Positions 7,093-15,843 of a stretch of 22,554 nucleotides of DNA are shown in pieces; position 1 is the stretch's first letter; every line of letters starts with the position of its first letter. Where the stretch lies: positions 1-22,554 of the forward strand of contig CAJUIM010000053.1 of NCBI GenBank assembly GCA_910586275.1. Direction: 5' to 3'. The stretch is from an uncultured Lachnospiraceae bacterium. GTDB taxonomy: Bacteria > Bacillota > Clostridia > Lachnospirales > Lachnospiraceae. Below the pieces are notes generated by a model. That model worked only from the letters and a program-made list of their open reading frames with translations. It was not told the DNA's origin and did not search any database. A program made the translations under genes and the position numbers.

Positions 7093-8559
7093 ATGGAAGA
7101 AAGGTTGGAGAGGAAAATATGGGGAAGAAAAACGGGAGTGGTAATGACTGCGGCAGTCAGCGCTATAGCGTTTATCTTGTCGCTTCCGTTTGTAAGCTGG
7201 GTAAAGGTGGTCAATATCTCGTCTTTGTTTCCGAAGATTGGCATAAGCAGGGAAGCGGCTGCGGATTTGTATCAGGGTTACAGTATTTTTAATCTGTTGG
7301 ATTTCGTGCAGAAAGGCGGGCAGGGCAAGATCGGGCTGTATGCAATGATTCTTCTGATGCTTTTGATTGCAGCTTGGTATTTTAACTTGGCTTATCTTTG
7401 GAAGGCTGTACGGAATAAGAAACGCAAGGACGGGGACTTAGGGCTGTATGCGGCCGGCCGGTTGGCCATGCTGTCCGTGCTGCTGCTGGCCGGAGCCAGC
7501 GTGGGGTTTGTGGCTTTTTCCAATAGCCGGTTCGGCATGAAGGGTTTTTCGGCGTCGCCGGTCATATATCTGCTGTCTGTGCTGTGCATCATGGCATATG
7601 CGGTGATAAAAAGGATGGAGAAAAAAGAAAGGGAACTTTACCATGAGCACGGACTTTTGAAAGAGATACGGAAAAATTGGGTGCTGTTCCTAATGCTGGT
7701 TCCTACGTTCGTTTATTTTATGATTAACAGCTATTTGCCTATGGTGGGCATTTATTATGCTTTTACCAATTTCAATTTCCGTGACGGGCTGTGGGCCAGC
7801 CCATTCGTGGGAATGAAGAATTTTGAGTTTCTGCTGAAAGGGGATTTGTTCCGGCTGACGAGGAACACGGTGCTGTATAATGTGGCATTTATCCTGCTCG
7901 GCAATGTGCTGCAGATTATATTTGCCATACTGGTGAGTCAGGTTTCAAAAAAATGGTTTCAGAAGACTTCCCAGACATTGATGTTCATGCCTTATTTCGT
8001 ATCGTTTGTTTTGCTGAAGGTTCTGGTGTACAACTTATTTGAATACGATTATGGATTGGTTAACAATATTGTGACTTCCTTGGGCGGAGATAAAATTGAT
8101 TTTTATAATACGCCGGCTTATTGGCCGTTCCTGATTGTTTTGTTCAATCTCTGGAAGGGGATTGGTTACGGGATGGTAGTTTATCTGGCTTCCATTATGG
8201 GGATTGACGGGGAACTGTATGAGGCGGCGAAGGTGGACGGGGCCAACGTTTTCCATCAAATCCGTTATATTACTCTGCCGCTTTTAAAGCCTACCTTCAT
8301 CATACTGCTTCTGTATTCCTTGGGCGGCATTATGAAAGGTCAGTTTGAACTGTTTTACCAGATGGTGGGGAACAACGGGGTTCTCTACAATGTGACGGAT
8401 ATCATTGACACTTATGTGTACCGGATTACCATGACCCAGCCTCTGAGCATCGGTCTGGGCACGGCGGCAGGCTTGTATCAGTCGGTATTCGGATTTGTGA
8501 TAGTGGTAGTGACTAACTGGCTGATTAAGAGGAAAAATCCTCAGTATGCATTGTTCTAA
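7093..8559 (+). CDS. LplB-type CUT1 ABC transporter permease with an extra N-terminal membrane domain
   Basis: The protein has 488 residues from ATG at 7093, preceded by AGGGGG. A GTG at 7069 overlapping the GH2 stop is possible but has a weaker site. The C-terminal 300 residues are a standard binding-protein-dependent permease: KNWVLFLMLVPTFVYFMINSYLP, several TM helices, and the EAA loop EAAKVDGANVFHQIRYITLP (377-396) that contacts the ATPase. The first ~185 residues are additional: TM helices near 14-36, 82-104, 121-142 and 156-172, with an external stretch NISSLFPKIGISREAAADLY between the first two. The usual LplB permease is about 300 residues and lacks this part. It probably pairs with the next permease and the lipoprotein to import an oligosaccharide. 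No ATPase gene is adjacent. Confidence 0.85.
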   Translation: MEERLERKIWGRKTGVVMTAAVSAIAFILSLPFVSWVKVVNISSLFPKIGISREAAADLYQGYSIFNLLDFVQKGGQGKIGLYAMILLMLLIAAWYFNLAYLWKAVRNKKRKDGDLGLYAAGRLAMLSVLLLAGASVGFVAFSNSRFGMKGFSASPVIYLLSVLCIMAYAVIKRMEKKERELYHEHGLLKEIRKNWVLFLMLVPTFVYFMINSYLPMVGIYYAFTNFNFRDGLWASPFVGMKNFEFLLKGDLFRLTRNTVLYNVAFILLGNVLQIIFAILVSQVSKKWFQKTSQTLMFMPYFVSFVLLKVLVYNLFEYDYGLVNNIVTSLGGDKIDFYNTPAYWPFLIVLFNLWKGIGYGMVVYLASIMGIDGELYEAAKVDGANVFHQIRYITLPLLKPTFIILLLYSLGGIMKGQFELFYQMVGNNGVLYNVTDIIDTYVYRITMTQPLSIGLGTAAGLYQSVFGFVIVVVTNWLIKRKNPQYALF

Positions 8560-8583
8560 GCGGGGTTCGGAAGGAGGGTATGG

Positions 8584-9474
8584 ATGAAAGTCAAAATTTC
8601 TAAATCCATGATTGTATTTCAATGTATTGCTTATGTGCTGTTGGCGTTAGGGGCGGTGGTCTGTGTTGCCCCCTTCCTGATTATCTTATCAGGTTCCCTG
8701 ACGGATGATGCCATTATTATAAAGGAAGGCTACAGTATCCTGCCAAGGGGCTTTACGCTGGCGGCTTATGAGACAATTTTTAAAGTGCCGGGGGAAATCC
8801 TTCAGGCGTATAAAATGACCATATTTTACACGGTAGTGGGGACCGTTCTGGGGCTTTTGATGATTACGCTGACGGCTTATGTCATTTCCAGGAAAGAATT
8901 TAAATACAGGAATCAGGTTTCCTTCCTGATTTACTTTACCACTCTTTTCGGCGGCGGCATGATTCCCTGGTATCTGATGTATGCCAATGTACTGAATCTG
9001 AAAGGCTCCACGTTCCCCATTTGGTTTCCGGGGTTAATGAGCCCGTTCCTGATCATCCTGATGCGGACTTTTATTTCGGAAAGCGTGCCGGATGCCATAA
9101 CGGAATCCGCAAAGTTGGACGGTGCGGGACATGTTACTATTTTTTTCCGGATCATACTGCCGGTATTGGGACCCGGGCTTGCTACGGTAGGGCTGTTCCT
9201 GGCTTTGGGGTATTGGAATGATTGGTATCGTTCTTCCATGTTTTCCGTCAGTCAGGATACTTGGGAACTGCAGTTTTATCTATATAATTTACTGAATGCA
9301 AGTTCAAGCATGAAACAGATGGCGCAGAGCGCAAATATTGCCATGACGGACATTCCTACGCAGTCCATGAAACTGGCCATGGCAGTGGTGGTAACCGGTC
9401 CGGTGCTTTTGTTCTATCCCTTTGTGCAGAGATATTTTGTTTCGGGCATTACGGTGGGAGCCGTAAAGGGCTGA
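8584..9474 (+). CDS. YtcP-type CUT1 ABC transporter permease
   Basis: The protein has 296 residues with about six TM helices. The N-terminal helix (IVFQCIAYVLLALGAVVCVAPFL) is followed by the conserved LSGSLTDDAIIIKEGYSILPRGFTL stretch, broken here after LSGSLTDDA. The EAA-type loop ESAKLDGAGHVTIFFRIILP lies near 175-200, and the C-terminus ends YPFVQRYFVSGITVGAVKG, typical of the family. It forms the heterodimeric membrane channel with the upstream permease. The start ATG follows GGAGGGT at a normal distance, 24 bp after the previous stop. Confidence 0.9.
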   Translation: MKVKISKSMIVFQCIAYVLLALGAVVCVAPFLIILSGSLTDDAIIIKEGYSILPRGFTLAAYETIFKVPGEILQAYKMTIFYTVVGTVLGLLMITLTAYVISRKEFKYRNQVSFLIYFTTLFGGGMIPWYLMYANVLNLKGSTFPIWFPGLMSPFLIILMRTFISESVPDAITESAKLDGAGHVTIFFRIILPVLGPGLATVGLFLALGYWNDWYRSSMFSVSQDTWELQFYLYNLLNASSSMKQMAQSANIAMTDIPTQSMKLAMAVVVTGPVLLFYPFVQRYFVSGITVGAVKG

Positions 9475-9635
9475 CAGGCAATGTAAGAGAACCATGGAGA
9501 TATTAAAGCGGAAACTTGGACGCATCTTAAAATACATTCTTGTCATCCGGGTGTTTTGCTTTCCGTAATTTTCGGCTCAAACAGGGATGCATATTTGGCG
9601 GAGGCAATTTTAAGGTACGTTCAGGCGGAAACCAA

Positions 9636-9656
9636 GAGCATGTTTAGGGCATGTTC
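9636..9656 (+). other. Small intergenic hairpin before the solute-binding gene
   Basis: GAGCATG (9636-9642) and CATGTTC (9650-9656) form a 7-bp stem with one G-U pair and a 7-nt loop. With no T-run it is not a terminator. It may protect the downstream, highly expressed binding-protein mRNA. The rest of the 243-bp gap (9475-9717) holds no gene that I can support. Confidence 0.3.
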
Positions 9657-9666
9657 CAGGGGAGGG

Positions 9667-9695
9667 TTGCAGGGCTTTGATATAAAAATTACTAT
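9667..9695 (+). promoter_or_regulatory. Possible internal promoter of the solute-binding lipoprotein
   Basis: TTGCAG (9667-9672), a 17-bp spacer and TACTAT (9690-9695) make a plausible sigma-A promoter. It lies ahead of AAGGAGG and the ATG at 9718, with a very short leader. A separate promoter would raise binding-protein output above the permeases. There is no direct support beyond the motif. Confidence 0.4.
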
Positions 9696-9717
9696 TTAAC
9701 GAAGAAGGAGGATTACA

Positions 9718-11349
9718 ATGAAAAAGAAGCTTTTAAGTTTATTGTTGGCGACGGCTATGACGGCATCTTTGGCGGGCTGCGGCGGGGGAGGGAAGTCTGC
9801 GGCGGACGCTATGGACGAGGCACAGGAATCTGCGGCATCCGGGCAGGAAGGACAGGCAGATCAGACGCAGCAGGAGAGCCAGGCGAAAACGGAACCGGCC
9901 GGAGAGGGCAACGGGGAAGCGAAAGAATTGGATACGTCCGAGAGAGTGGATCTTGTAGTGTATCAGCTGGGGGATGCACCGGCTGACGAGGCGAAAGTGG
10001 AAGAGAAAATCAATGAGATTTTGCTGGAGAAATTGAATGTTACGGTAGACTTCCAATTTACCACATGGGTAGACTGGCAGCAAAAATACAGTCTGCAGCT
10101 GACTACAGGAGGCGTTGACTTAGTTTATACCGCAAACTGGTCGGAATATGGAAAACTTGCCAGCAGCGGTGCATTCCTTCCTCTGGACGATCTGTTGAAT
10201 ACCGTATCTCCTGAAATGAGGAAAACATTGGGAGAAGATGCGTTAAATCAATGCCGTGTAAACGGAGAATTGTACACAATTCCATGTAATTATTTGGAAT
10301 ATACATGTAACGGCATTCTGTACAGAGAAGACCTGAGAGAAAAATATGACTTGCCGGCGCCCAATACAGTGGAAAATATAGAGGCATATCTGACCGGAAT
10401 CAAGGAAAATGAGCCGGAACAGCAACTGTTGGATGTGAGCGGTCAGGAAAATATGGGACAGGTGTTTAACTTTAAATATCCTTGGGTGACATTTACCGGG
10501 ATTCCTTACGGACTGTCCATCAATTATGATACGCCTACGGAAGTTGAGGATTACTGGTTTTCGGATGACTTTACTGACGATATGAAGACGATGAAAAAAT
10601 GGGCGGACATGGGATTCTGGTCCAGAAGCGCACTGTCCAATACGCCGCAGGAAGAAGCTTTGGAAAACGGACTTGCGGTTATGTATTTTTCCGGGTATAA
10701 TCCAGCTAAGGCAGTGGGAGTAAAAGCGAAACTGGAAGAAACGCACCCGGATTGGAAAGTGGAGTATATAGCATTCGGGGAGACTAACGGCGTTATTTTC
10801 CCGGCCAACAGGCAGACCAACGGCACGGCAATCTCTAAAGACTGCAAGGATCCGGAAAGGGCGATGAAGGTTATCGAATTGCTTCTGATGGATGAAGAAC
10901 TGAATCATCTTGCAATGGGCGGAATTGAGGGTGAGCACTATGAGCTTGACGAGAACGGTATTTATCAGAACCTGAGCGATAAGTTCCCTTATGGCGGATT
11001 CAATACATGGAATCTGTATAACAAGGATTACTGGCTTTCCACGGAAACTTCTGCGGAACTGAATGAAATGTTTGCCAAATATGAAGAACTGGGTGCAAAG
11101 ACCAAATTCCCCAACACGGATATTTTCGGGGGCTTTACGGAAGATACGTCTGCTTATGCTACAGAATACAGCGCAGTCCAGAATGTATGCGACCAGTATC
11201 TGAAACCTTTGCAGATAGGCACGGTAGATGATGTGGATGCTGCGGTTGCCCAGTTCAGGGAGAAGCTGAAGGAAGCCGGCATTGAGGCATGCAGGGAAGG
11301 GTTCAAGGAACAATGGCTTGCATATTGTGAGCAATATGGTTACAAATAA
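9718..11349 (+). CDS. CUT1 family extracellular solute-binding lipoprotein
   Basis: The protein has 543 residues. A lipoprotein signal peptide (MKKKLLSLLLATAMTASLAG, then C21; lipobox LAGC) is followed by a low-complexity Gly/Gln/Glu linker to about residue 75. The mature domain begins DLVVYQLGDAPADEAKVEEK and reads like LplA-type (DUF3502-associated) oligosaccharide binders of Firmicutes (TTGGVDLVYTANWSEYG; ELYTIPCNY). It captures the sugar outside the membrane for the two upstream permeases. AAGGAGG lies just before the ATG. A stem-loop after the stop (11372-11405) may partly separate it from the glycosidase genes. Confidence 0.92.
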   Translation: MKKKLLSLLLATAMTASLAGCGGGGKSAADAMDEAQESAASGQEGQADQTQQESQAKTEPAGEGNGEAKELDTSERVDLVVYQLGDAPADEAKVEEKINEILLEKLNVTVDFQFTTWVDWQQKYSLQLTTGGVDLVYTANWSEYGKLASSGAFLPLDDLLNTVSPEMRKTLGEDALNQCRVNGELYTIPCNYLEYTCNGILYREDLREKYDLPAPNTVENIEAYLTGIKENEPEQQLLDVSGQENMGQVFNFKYPWVTFTGIPYGLSINYDTPTEVEDYWFSDDFTDDMKTMKKWADMGFWSRSALSNTPQEEALENGLAVMYFSGYNPAKAVGVKAKLEETHPDWKVEYIAFGETNGVIFPANRQTNGTAISKDCKDPERAMKVIELLLMDEELNHLAMGGIEGEHYELDENGIYQNLSDKFPYGGFNTWNLYNKDYWLSTETSAELNEMFAKYEELGAKTKFPNTDIFGGFTEDTSAYATEYSAVQNVCDQYLKPLQIGTVDDVDAAVAQFREKLKEAGIEACREGFKEQWLAYCEQYGYK

Positions 11350-11371
11350 GGAGCGATAAAGGAATGCAATC

Positions 11372-11405
11372 AGGCACGGCTGGCACCGATGGGTCAGCCG
11401 TGTTT
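11372..11405 (+). terminator. Stem-loop between the solute-binding gene and GH3 (weak terminator or mRNA stabiliser)
   Basis: CACGGCTG (11375-11382) pairs perfectly with CAGCCGTG (11395-11402) around a 12-nt loop. The stem extends outward by two G-U pairs and one A-T. Only TTT follows, so it is more likely an attenuating or 3'-protecting hairpin than a full terminator. The GH3 gene begins 20 bp later. Confidence 0.45.
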
Positions 11406-11425
11406 GGCGAAAAGAGGGTAATGCT

Positions 11426-13756
11426 ATGTGGAAAGAGACGGAAAAGGACGGGTATGTGCTGATTGAGAATGAAGGAGGCAAGACGCTGGGACTGGCGAAG
11501 GGCAGCAGGGTAAAGCGGATCGTGCAGGACGGGTATGTGTTTAAGGATTTTCTGGGGACGGGGGAATTGGTGCCTTATGAGGACTGGAGGCTTCCTGTGA
11601 AAGTCAGGGCGCAGGATCTTGCCTCCCGGCTTTCCGTGGAAGAGATTGCGGGACTGATGCTTTACAGCGGACATCAGAGTCTGCCTGCGGGCAGCGGGCA
11701 GGGGACGTATGGAGGGAAAGCATACGGAGAAAGCGGAGCAAAGCCTTGGGAACTGACCGATCAGCAAAAAGAATTCGTGGTGAAGGACGGAGTCAGGCAT
11801 ATTTTGCTGACCGGACTGGAAAGCGTGGAGACGGCGGTGCGGTGGAACAATAAGGTACAGGCGTTGGCGGAGGGGACGGGCTTTGGGATTCCGGCAAACA
11901 ACAGTTCTGATCCAAGGCACAGCGTGGATTCCGGCGTGGAATGGAAGGCTTGGTCGGGGGAAGGGGTTTCGGACTGGGCAAACGGGCTTGCTTTCACGGC
12001 ATGCTTTGACCCTCAGACGGTGAAGGAATTCGGGAAGGCAGCTTCCCTGGAATATCGGGCTTTGGGGATTACAACGGCACTTTCCCCGCAGATTGACCTT
12101 GGCACGGAACCGAGGTGGCTCCGGTTCGGGGATACTTTCGGGGAGCATTCCGGCTTGGTCACAGAGATGGCAAGGGCTTACTGTGACGGTTTCCAGACAA
12201 CGGAAGGCAGTCAGGACGGCTGGGGGAAGGACAGCGTCAATACGATGGTAAAGCATTTTCCGGGAGGAGGTCCCTGCGAAGGAGGCAGGGATGCGCATTA
12301 TGCATACGGAAAATACGCCGTGTATCCCGGGGAGAATTTCAAGGAACATCTGAAGCCCTTCTATGAAGGGGCGTTCCGGTTGGAGGACGGAACGGGATGC
12401 GCCAGCGCTGTCATGCCTTATTACACCGTTTCCGTGGGGCAGGATAAAAAGTACGGGGAAAATGTAGGAAATTCTTTCAGCCGTTATATTATTACCGATC
12501 TGCTTCGGGAGGAGGCCGGATTTGACGGGGTGGTCTGCACGGACTGGGCAATTACCCATTCCGAGGGCATTATGAGGGAAAGTAAGGGAAAATGCTGGGG
12601 AATGGAGGAAGCCGGGGAGGCGGAGAGGCATTGGAAAGCATTGGAGGCAGGGGTGGATCAGTTCGGCGGGAACAATAATGCGGCACCGCTGTTAGAAGCA
12701 TGGGAGATAGGATGCCGGGCTTATGGGGAGGAAGCCATGCGGAAACGGTTTGAAGACTCTGCGGTGCGTCTGCTGCTGAATATATTCCGCACGGGACTTT
12801 TCGAAAATCCTTATTTGGATTTGGAAGAGTCTCAGGCAGTTGTGGGAAACGGGGAGTTTCGGCGGCAAGGCTATCTTTCACAGCTTCGTTCCGTAGTGCT
12901 GTTAAAAAATAAAGGCCATGTACTGCCGTTAGCAGGGAAAAAAGAGAGTCAGGAGGTGCGGAAAGTCTATGTGCCGGGACGTCATATCCGGGAGACAAGG
13001 GGATATGACGGCAGTATTGTGCCTGAGAGGTATGTTACGCCCGCCGGAAAGGAAGAAGCGGCAAAACATTTTCAGCTGACAGAGACACCGGAGGAGGCGG
13101 ATGCCGCTATTTGTTTTGTGGAATCCCCTATCTGCTGTCCTTACAGCGAGGAAGAAAGAAAAGCAGGAGGGAACGGGTATCTGCCGGTTACGCTGCAGTA
13201 CCGTCCTTATATTGCGGAACATGCCAGAAAGGAGAGCCTTGCGGGCGGGGATCCACAGGAAGACTTCCGGAACCGCAGCTATTACGGGAAGATGAATACC
13301 GCCGCTAATGAAGAGGATTTGGATCTTGTAATAAATACGAAAAAAAGAATGAAAGACAAGCCGGTGATTGTAGTGCTGGAAATGAAAAATCCGGTAGTGA
13401 TGGGGGAGATGGAACCTTATGCGGATGTCGTCGTGGCGGAATTCGGCATTGCGAAAAAAGCGGTATTGGAGATAATCTGCGGAAGTTATGAGCCGACGGG
13501 GCTGCTGCCTCTGCAGATGCCGAAGGATATGGAGACGGTGGAACTGCAGAGAGAGGATGTGCCTTTTGACATGCAGTGCTATGTGGACAGTGAGGGCCAT
13601 GCTTGGGATTTTGGGTTCGGAATGAATTATTCTGGGGTCATATCCGATGAACGGACGGAAAAATACGGGTATGGGAAAATGCAGGCAGGAGAGAAGGAAA
13701 AGAAAGAGAACGGAAAAGCGTCCCAAAGAGAAGGGAAAGAAACGGAAAAGCAGTAA
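11426..13756 (+). CDS. Glycoside hydrolase family 3 enzyme
   Basis: This 776-residue cytoplasmic enzyme has no signal peptide. The N-terminal part is a GH3 (beta/alpha)8 domain with the family motif KHFPGGG (K276-H277) and the nucleophile D373 in GFDGVVCTDW. An alpha/beta sandwich follows (about 480-745; SQLRSVVLLKNKGHVLPL and VIVVLEMKNPVVM are typical), ending GFGMNYSG near 735. The family removes terminal beta-glucose, beta-xylose, alpha-arabinose or beta-GlcNAc; the specificity is not clear. The last ~35 residues are an unusual Lys/Glu-rich tail (EKEKKENGKASQREGKETEK) coded by the start of a 33-bp tandem repeat. The tail is probably not part of the fold. The start follows AGAGGG by seven bases. 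Confidence 0.87.
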   Translation: MWKETEKDGYVLIENEGGKTLGLAKGSRVKRIVQDGYVFKDFLGTGELVPYEDWRLPVKVRAQDLASRLSVEEIAGLMLYSGHQSLPAGSGQGTYGGKAYGESGAKPWELTDQQKEFVVKDGVRHILLTGLESVETAVRWNNKVQALAEGTGFGIPANNSSDPRHSVDSGVEWKAWSGEGVSDWANGLAFTACFDPQTVKEFGKAASLEYRALGITTALSPQIDLGTEPRWLRFGDTFGEHSGLVTEMARAYCDGFQTTEGSQDGWGKDSVNTMVKHFPGGGPCEGGRDAHYAYGKYAVYPGENFKEHLKPFYEGAFRLEDGTGCASAVMPYYTVSVGQDKKYGENVGNSFSRYIITDLLREEAGFDGVVCTDWAITHSEGIMRESKGKCWGMEEAGEAERHWKALEAGVDQFGGNNNAAPLLEAWEIGCRAYGEEAMRKRFEDSAVRLLLNIFRTGLFENPYLDLEESQAVVGNGEFRRQGYLSQLRSVVLLKNKGHVLPLAGKKESQEVRKVYVPGRHIRETRGYDGSIVPERYVTPAGKEEAAKHFQLTETPEEADAAICFVESPICCPYSEEERKAGGNGYLPVTLQYRPYIAEHARKESLAGGDPQEDFRNRSYYGKMNTAANEEDLDLVINTKKRMKDKPVIVVLEMKNPVVMGEMEPYADVVVAEFGIAKKAVLEIICGSYEPTGLLPLQMPKDMETVELQREDVPFDMQCYVDSEGHAWDFGFGMNYSGVISDERTEKYGYGKMQAGEKEKKENGKASQREGKETEKQ

Positions 13757-13895
13757 AACAGAGAAGGAAAAAAAACGGAAAAACAGTAAAGCAGAGAAGG
13801 AAGAGGAACAGAAAAACAGTAAAACAGAGAAGAAAAAGAAACAGAAAAGCAGTAAAAAGAGAAAAGCAGTAAAAAGAGAAAAGAATGAAAAATAG
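13708..13895 (+). repeat. 33-bp purine-rich tandem repeat at the GH3 3' end
   Basis: Five units of about 33 bp recur, recognisable by [GA]AAC[GA]GAAAA[GA]C at the head and CAGAGAAGG in the body. The marker C of successive units falls at 13711, 13743, 13776, 13809 and 13842, so spacings are 32, 33, 33 and 33. Two copies of a 17-bp sub-unit (AGCAGTAAAAAGAGAAA) close the array. The first units encode the GH3 tail and its stop, and the rest is non-coding up to the GH20 ribosome binding site. Because the period is a multiple of three and the sequence is nearly all purine, several frames stay open through it. Confidence 0.8.
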
Positions 13896-13970
13896 TTAAA
13901 AGAGAAATAAAAAGACGGCAATTTAAAAACAAGAAAGTAAAGAATAAAAGAACAGAGAGGAGTGCAGTTT

Positions 13971-15800
13971 ATGTATATTATTCCGAAGCCTTACAGTATG
14001 GAAAGGAACGAGGGGGAGTTTCTTCTGACATATGACAGTGAGATTGCCATTGATAACGGCTGCAAGGAGGCATATTTTTACGCTTGCCTGTTAAAGCAGG
14101 AAATTAAGGAGTCTGCAGGCTTTTCTCCGGATATTCAGGCGGAAGAGACGGGCAGGACGGCAATTGCCATGAAGCTGGAACCGGAGGGCAGCTGGGAGGA
14201 CAAAAAGGAAGAGTATCTGCTGGAAGTGACGGCGCGGAAAATCCGCTTGTCGGCTCCTGCCCCTGCCGGACTGCTGTTTGGGGTGCAGACGCTGCGTCAG
14301 GTAATCCGGCAGGCGAAAACCGTAATTCCGTGCATGACGGTAAGGGACTGTCCGAAAATTGCCAATAGAGGGTATTATTTTGATGTGACAAGGGGCAGGG
14401 TGCCGAAGCTGGAGGAACTGAAAAAGCTGACGGAAAAGCTGTCGTTTTATAAAATAAACCAGCTTCAGATTTATATTGAGCATAGTTTTCTGTTTCCCGG
14501 TTCCAGCGAGGTGTGGAGGGATGACACTCCATTGACGGCGGAGGATATCTTGGAACTGGACAGACATTGCCGGCGGTATCATATCGATTTGATTCCGAGC
14601 CTTTCCAGCTTCGGGCATCTTTATAAAGTGCTGCGGACTAAGACATTCCGGCATCTGGGAGAGTTTCCGGAAACGGCAGATGCGCCGTTCGGTTTCGGGG
14701 ACAGGATGGGGCATCATACACTATGCGTGGCGGAAGAGGAAGCCCTCGTCTATGCGAAAGGGATGATTGACCGGTATATGGAACTTTTTTCCTCTGCTTA
14801 TTTCAATATCTGTGCCGATGAAACCTTTGACCTTGGAAAAGGGAGGAGCAGGGCTTTGGCCGGGCAGAAAGGGACGGATGCCCTATATCTTGCCTTTGTG
14901 GGGGAACTTTGCAGGCATGTGGTTTCGAAAGGGAGGATTCCCATGTTCTGGGGGGATATCATCCGCAGCTTTCCGGAGGCAGTGTCCGGCCTTCCTAAGG
15001 AAACGGTATGTTTGAATTGGGGGTATGCGCCGGATGAGAGCGGGGATGCGGCGGAAGCTTTTGCGCGCACCGGCATCCGGCAGTACACTTGCCCCGGAGT
15101 GAACGGGTGGAATCGGCTGATTCCGGGAATCAAGGATTCTTATGAAAATATCCGCAGGATGTGTACCTATGCATTGTCTTATGGGGCGGAAGGCGTGCTC
15201 AATACGGACTGGGGAGATTATGGGCATATCAATCATCCCGATTTCAGCACGGCCGGCATGATTTATGGAGCCGCGTTCAGCTGGAGAGGGGAAATCCTTC
15301 CTTTTGAAGAAGTCAGCCGCCAGATTTCCCTTCTGGAATACGGGGATGTTTCGGAATCGCTTATTTCCCTCCTTGGGGCTTTGCCTGAGCCGGGATTTGG
15401 ATGGAGAGAGGCAGTGGAGTATATGGAGAAGGGAAGAAACTCGCTGAAGGAAGAGATGTTCGGGGAAACGGAAGGCAGCCTGAAAGCAATCCGGGAAGCC
15501 GCAGACAGGCTGTACCGCACAATTCCCAAGATAGAAATGGGGCAGCGCGGCCGGGCGGCGGCTTACCTGATTGGGCTGAAAGGGATGGAACTGCTGGCTC
15601 TGACCGGAAGCTTTGTGGCGGCAAAAGAGTTCGGGCGAAAACAGGAAAGCGAAATGACAGGCAAAGATCTGGCGGCACGGCTGGAAGAATGGTTTTATGA
15701 TTATAAAGAACTGTGGCGCAGCGTAAGCAGGGAATCGGAACTGTACCGGATACAAAGTGTGGTATTCCGGTATGCGGATATGCTGAGAGAGCAGGCATAA
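13971..15800 (+). CDS. Glycoside hydrolase family 20 beta-N-acetylhexosaminidase-like enzyme
   Basis: The protein has 609 residues from ATG at 13971, placed eight bases after GAGAGGAG. The GTG at 13962 overlaps that site. An N-terminal GH20b-like alpha/beta domain (about 1-120, starting MYIIPKPYSMERNEGEF) is followed by the TIM barrel (KIANRGYYFDVTRGRVPKL; FYKINQLQIYIEHSF). The catalytic Asp-Glu pair is D283-E284 in YFNICADETFDLG, the signature of substrate-assisted GH20 catalysis. A helical C-terminus of about 150 residues is extra compared with minimal members. No signal peptide is seen, so it acts in the cytoplasm. It probably trims terminal beta-linked GlcNAc or GalNAc from the imported oligosaccharide. 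Confidence 0.85.
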   Translation: MYIIPKPYSMERNEGEFLLTYDSEIAIDNGCKEAYFYACLLKQEIKESAGFSPDIQAEETGRTAIAMKLEPEGSWEDKKEEYLLEVTARKIRLSAPAPAGLLFGVQTLRQVIRQAKTVIPCMTVRDCPKIANRGYYFDVTRGRVPKLEELKKLTEKLSFYKINQLQIYIEHSFLFPGSSEVWRDDTPLTAEDILELDRHCRRYHIDLIPSLSSFGHLYKVLRTKTFRHLGEFPETADAPFGFGDRMGHHTLCVAEEEALVYAKGMIDRYMELFSSAYFNICADETFDLGKGRSRALAGQKGTDALYLAFVGELCRHVVSKGRIPMFWGDIIRSFPEAVSGLPKETVCLNWGYAPDESGDAAEAFARTGIRQYTCPGVNGWNRLIPGIKDSYENIRRMCTYALSYGAEGVLNTDWGDYGHINHPDFSTAGMIYGAAFSWRGEILPFEEVSRQISLLEYGDVSESLISLLGALPEPGFGWREAVEYMEKGRNSLKEEMFGETEGSLKAIREAADRLYRTIPKIEMGQRGRAAAYLIGLKGMELLALTGSFVAAKEFGRKQESEMTGKDLAARLEEWFYDYKELWRSVSRESELYRIQSVVFRYADMLREQA

Positions 15801-15843
15801 AGGAAAGAGAAATAGGACGGGATGGAGGATATGAGGTACGGGC

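Noticed and set aside
10243..13921. Long minus-strand open frames (up to about 440 codons) opposite the solute-binding and GH3 genes
   Set aside because: They mirror strong coding sequence on the plus strand, have no ribosome binding sites or domains, and are rich in Pro/Arg/Phe as expected from codon bias.
13627..13932. Minus-strand frame with hydrophobic FYCFSV-type 11-residue repeats resembling a membrane protein
   Set aside because: It is the complement of the purine-rich 33-bp repeat. Phe/Ser/Leu content follows from TTC/TTT/CTT runs, and no start signal is present.
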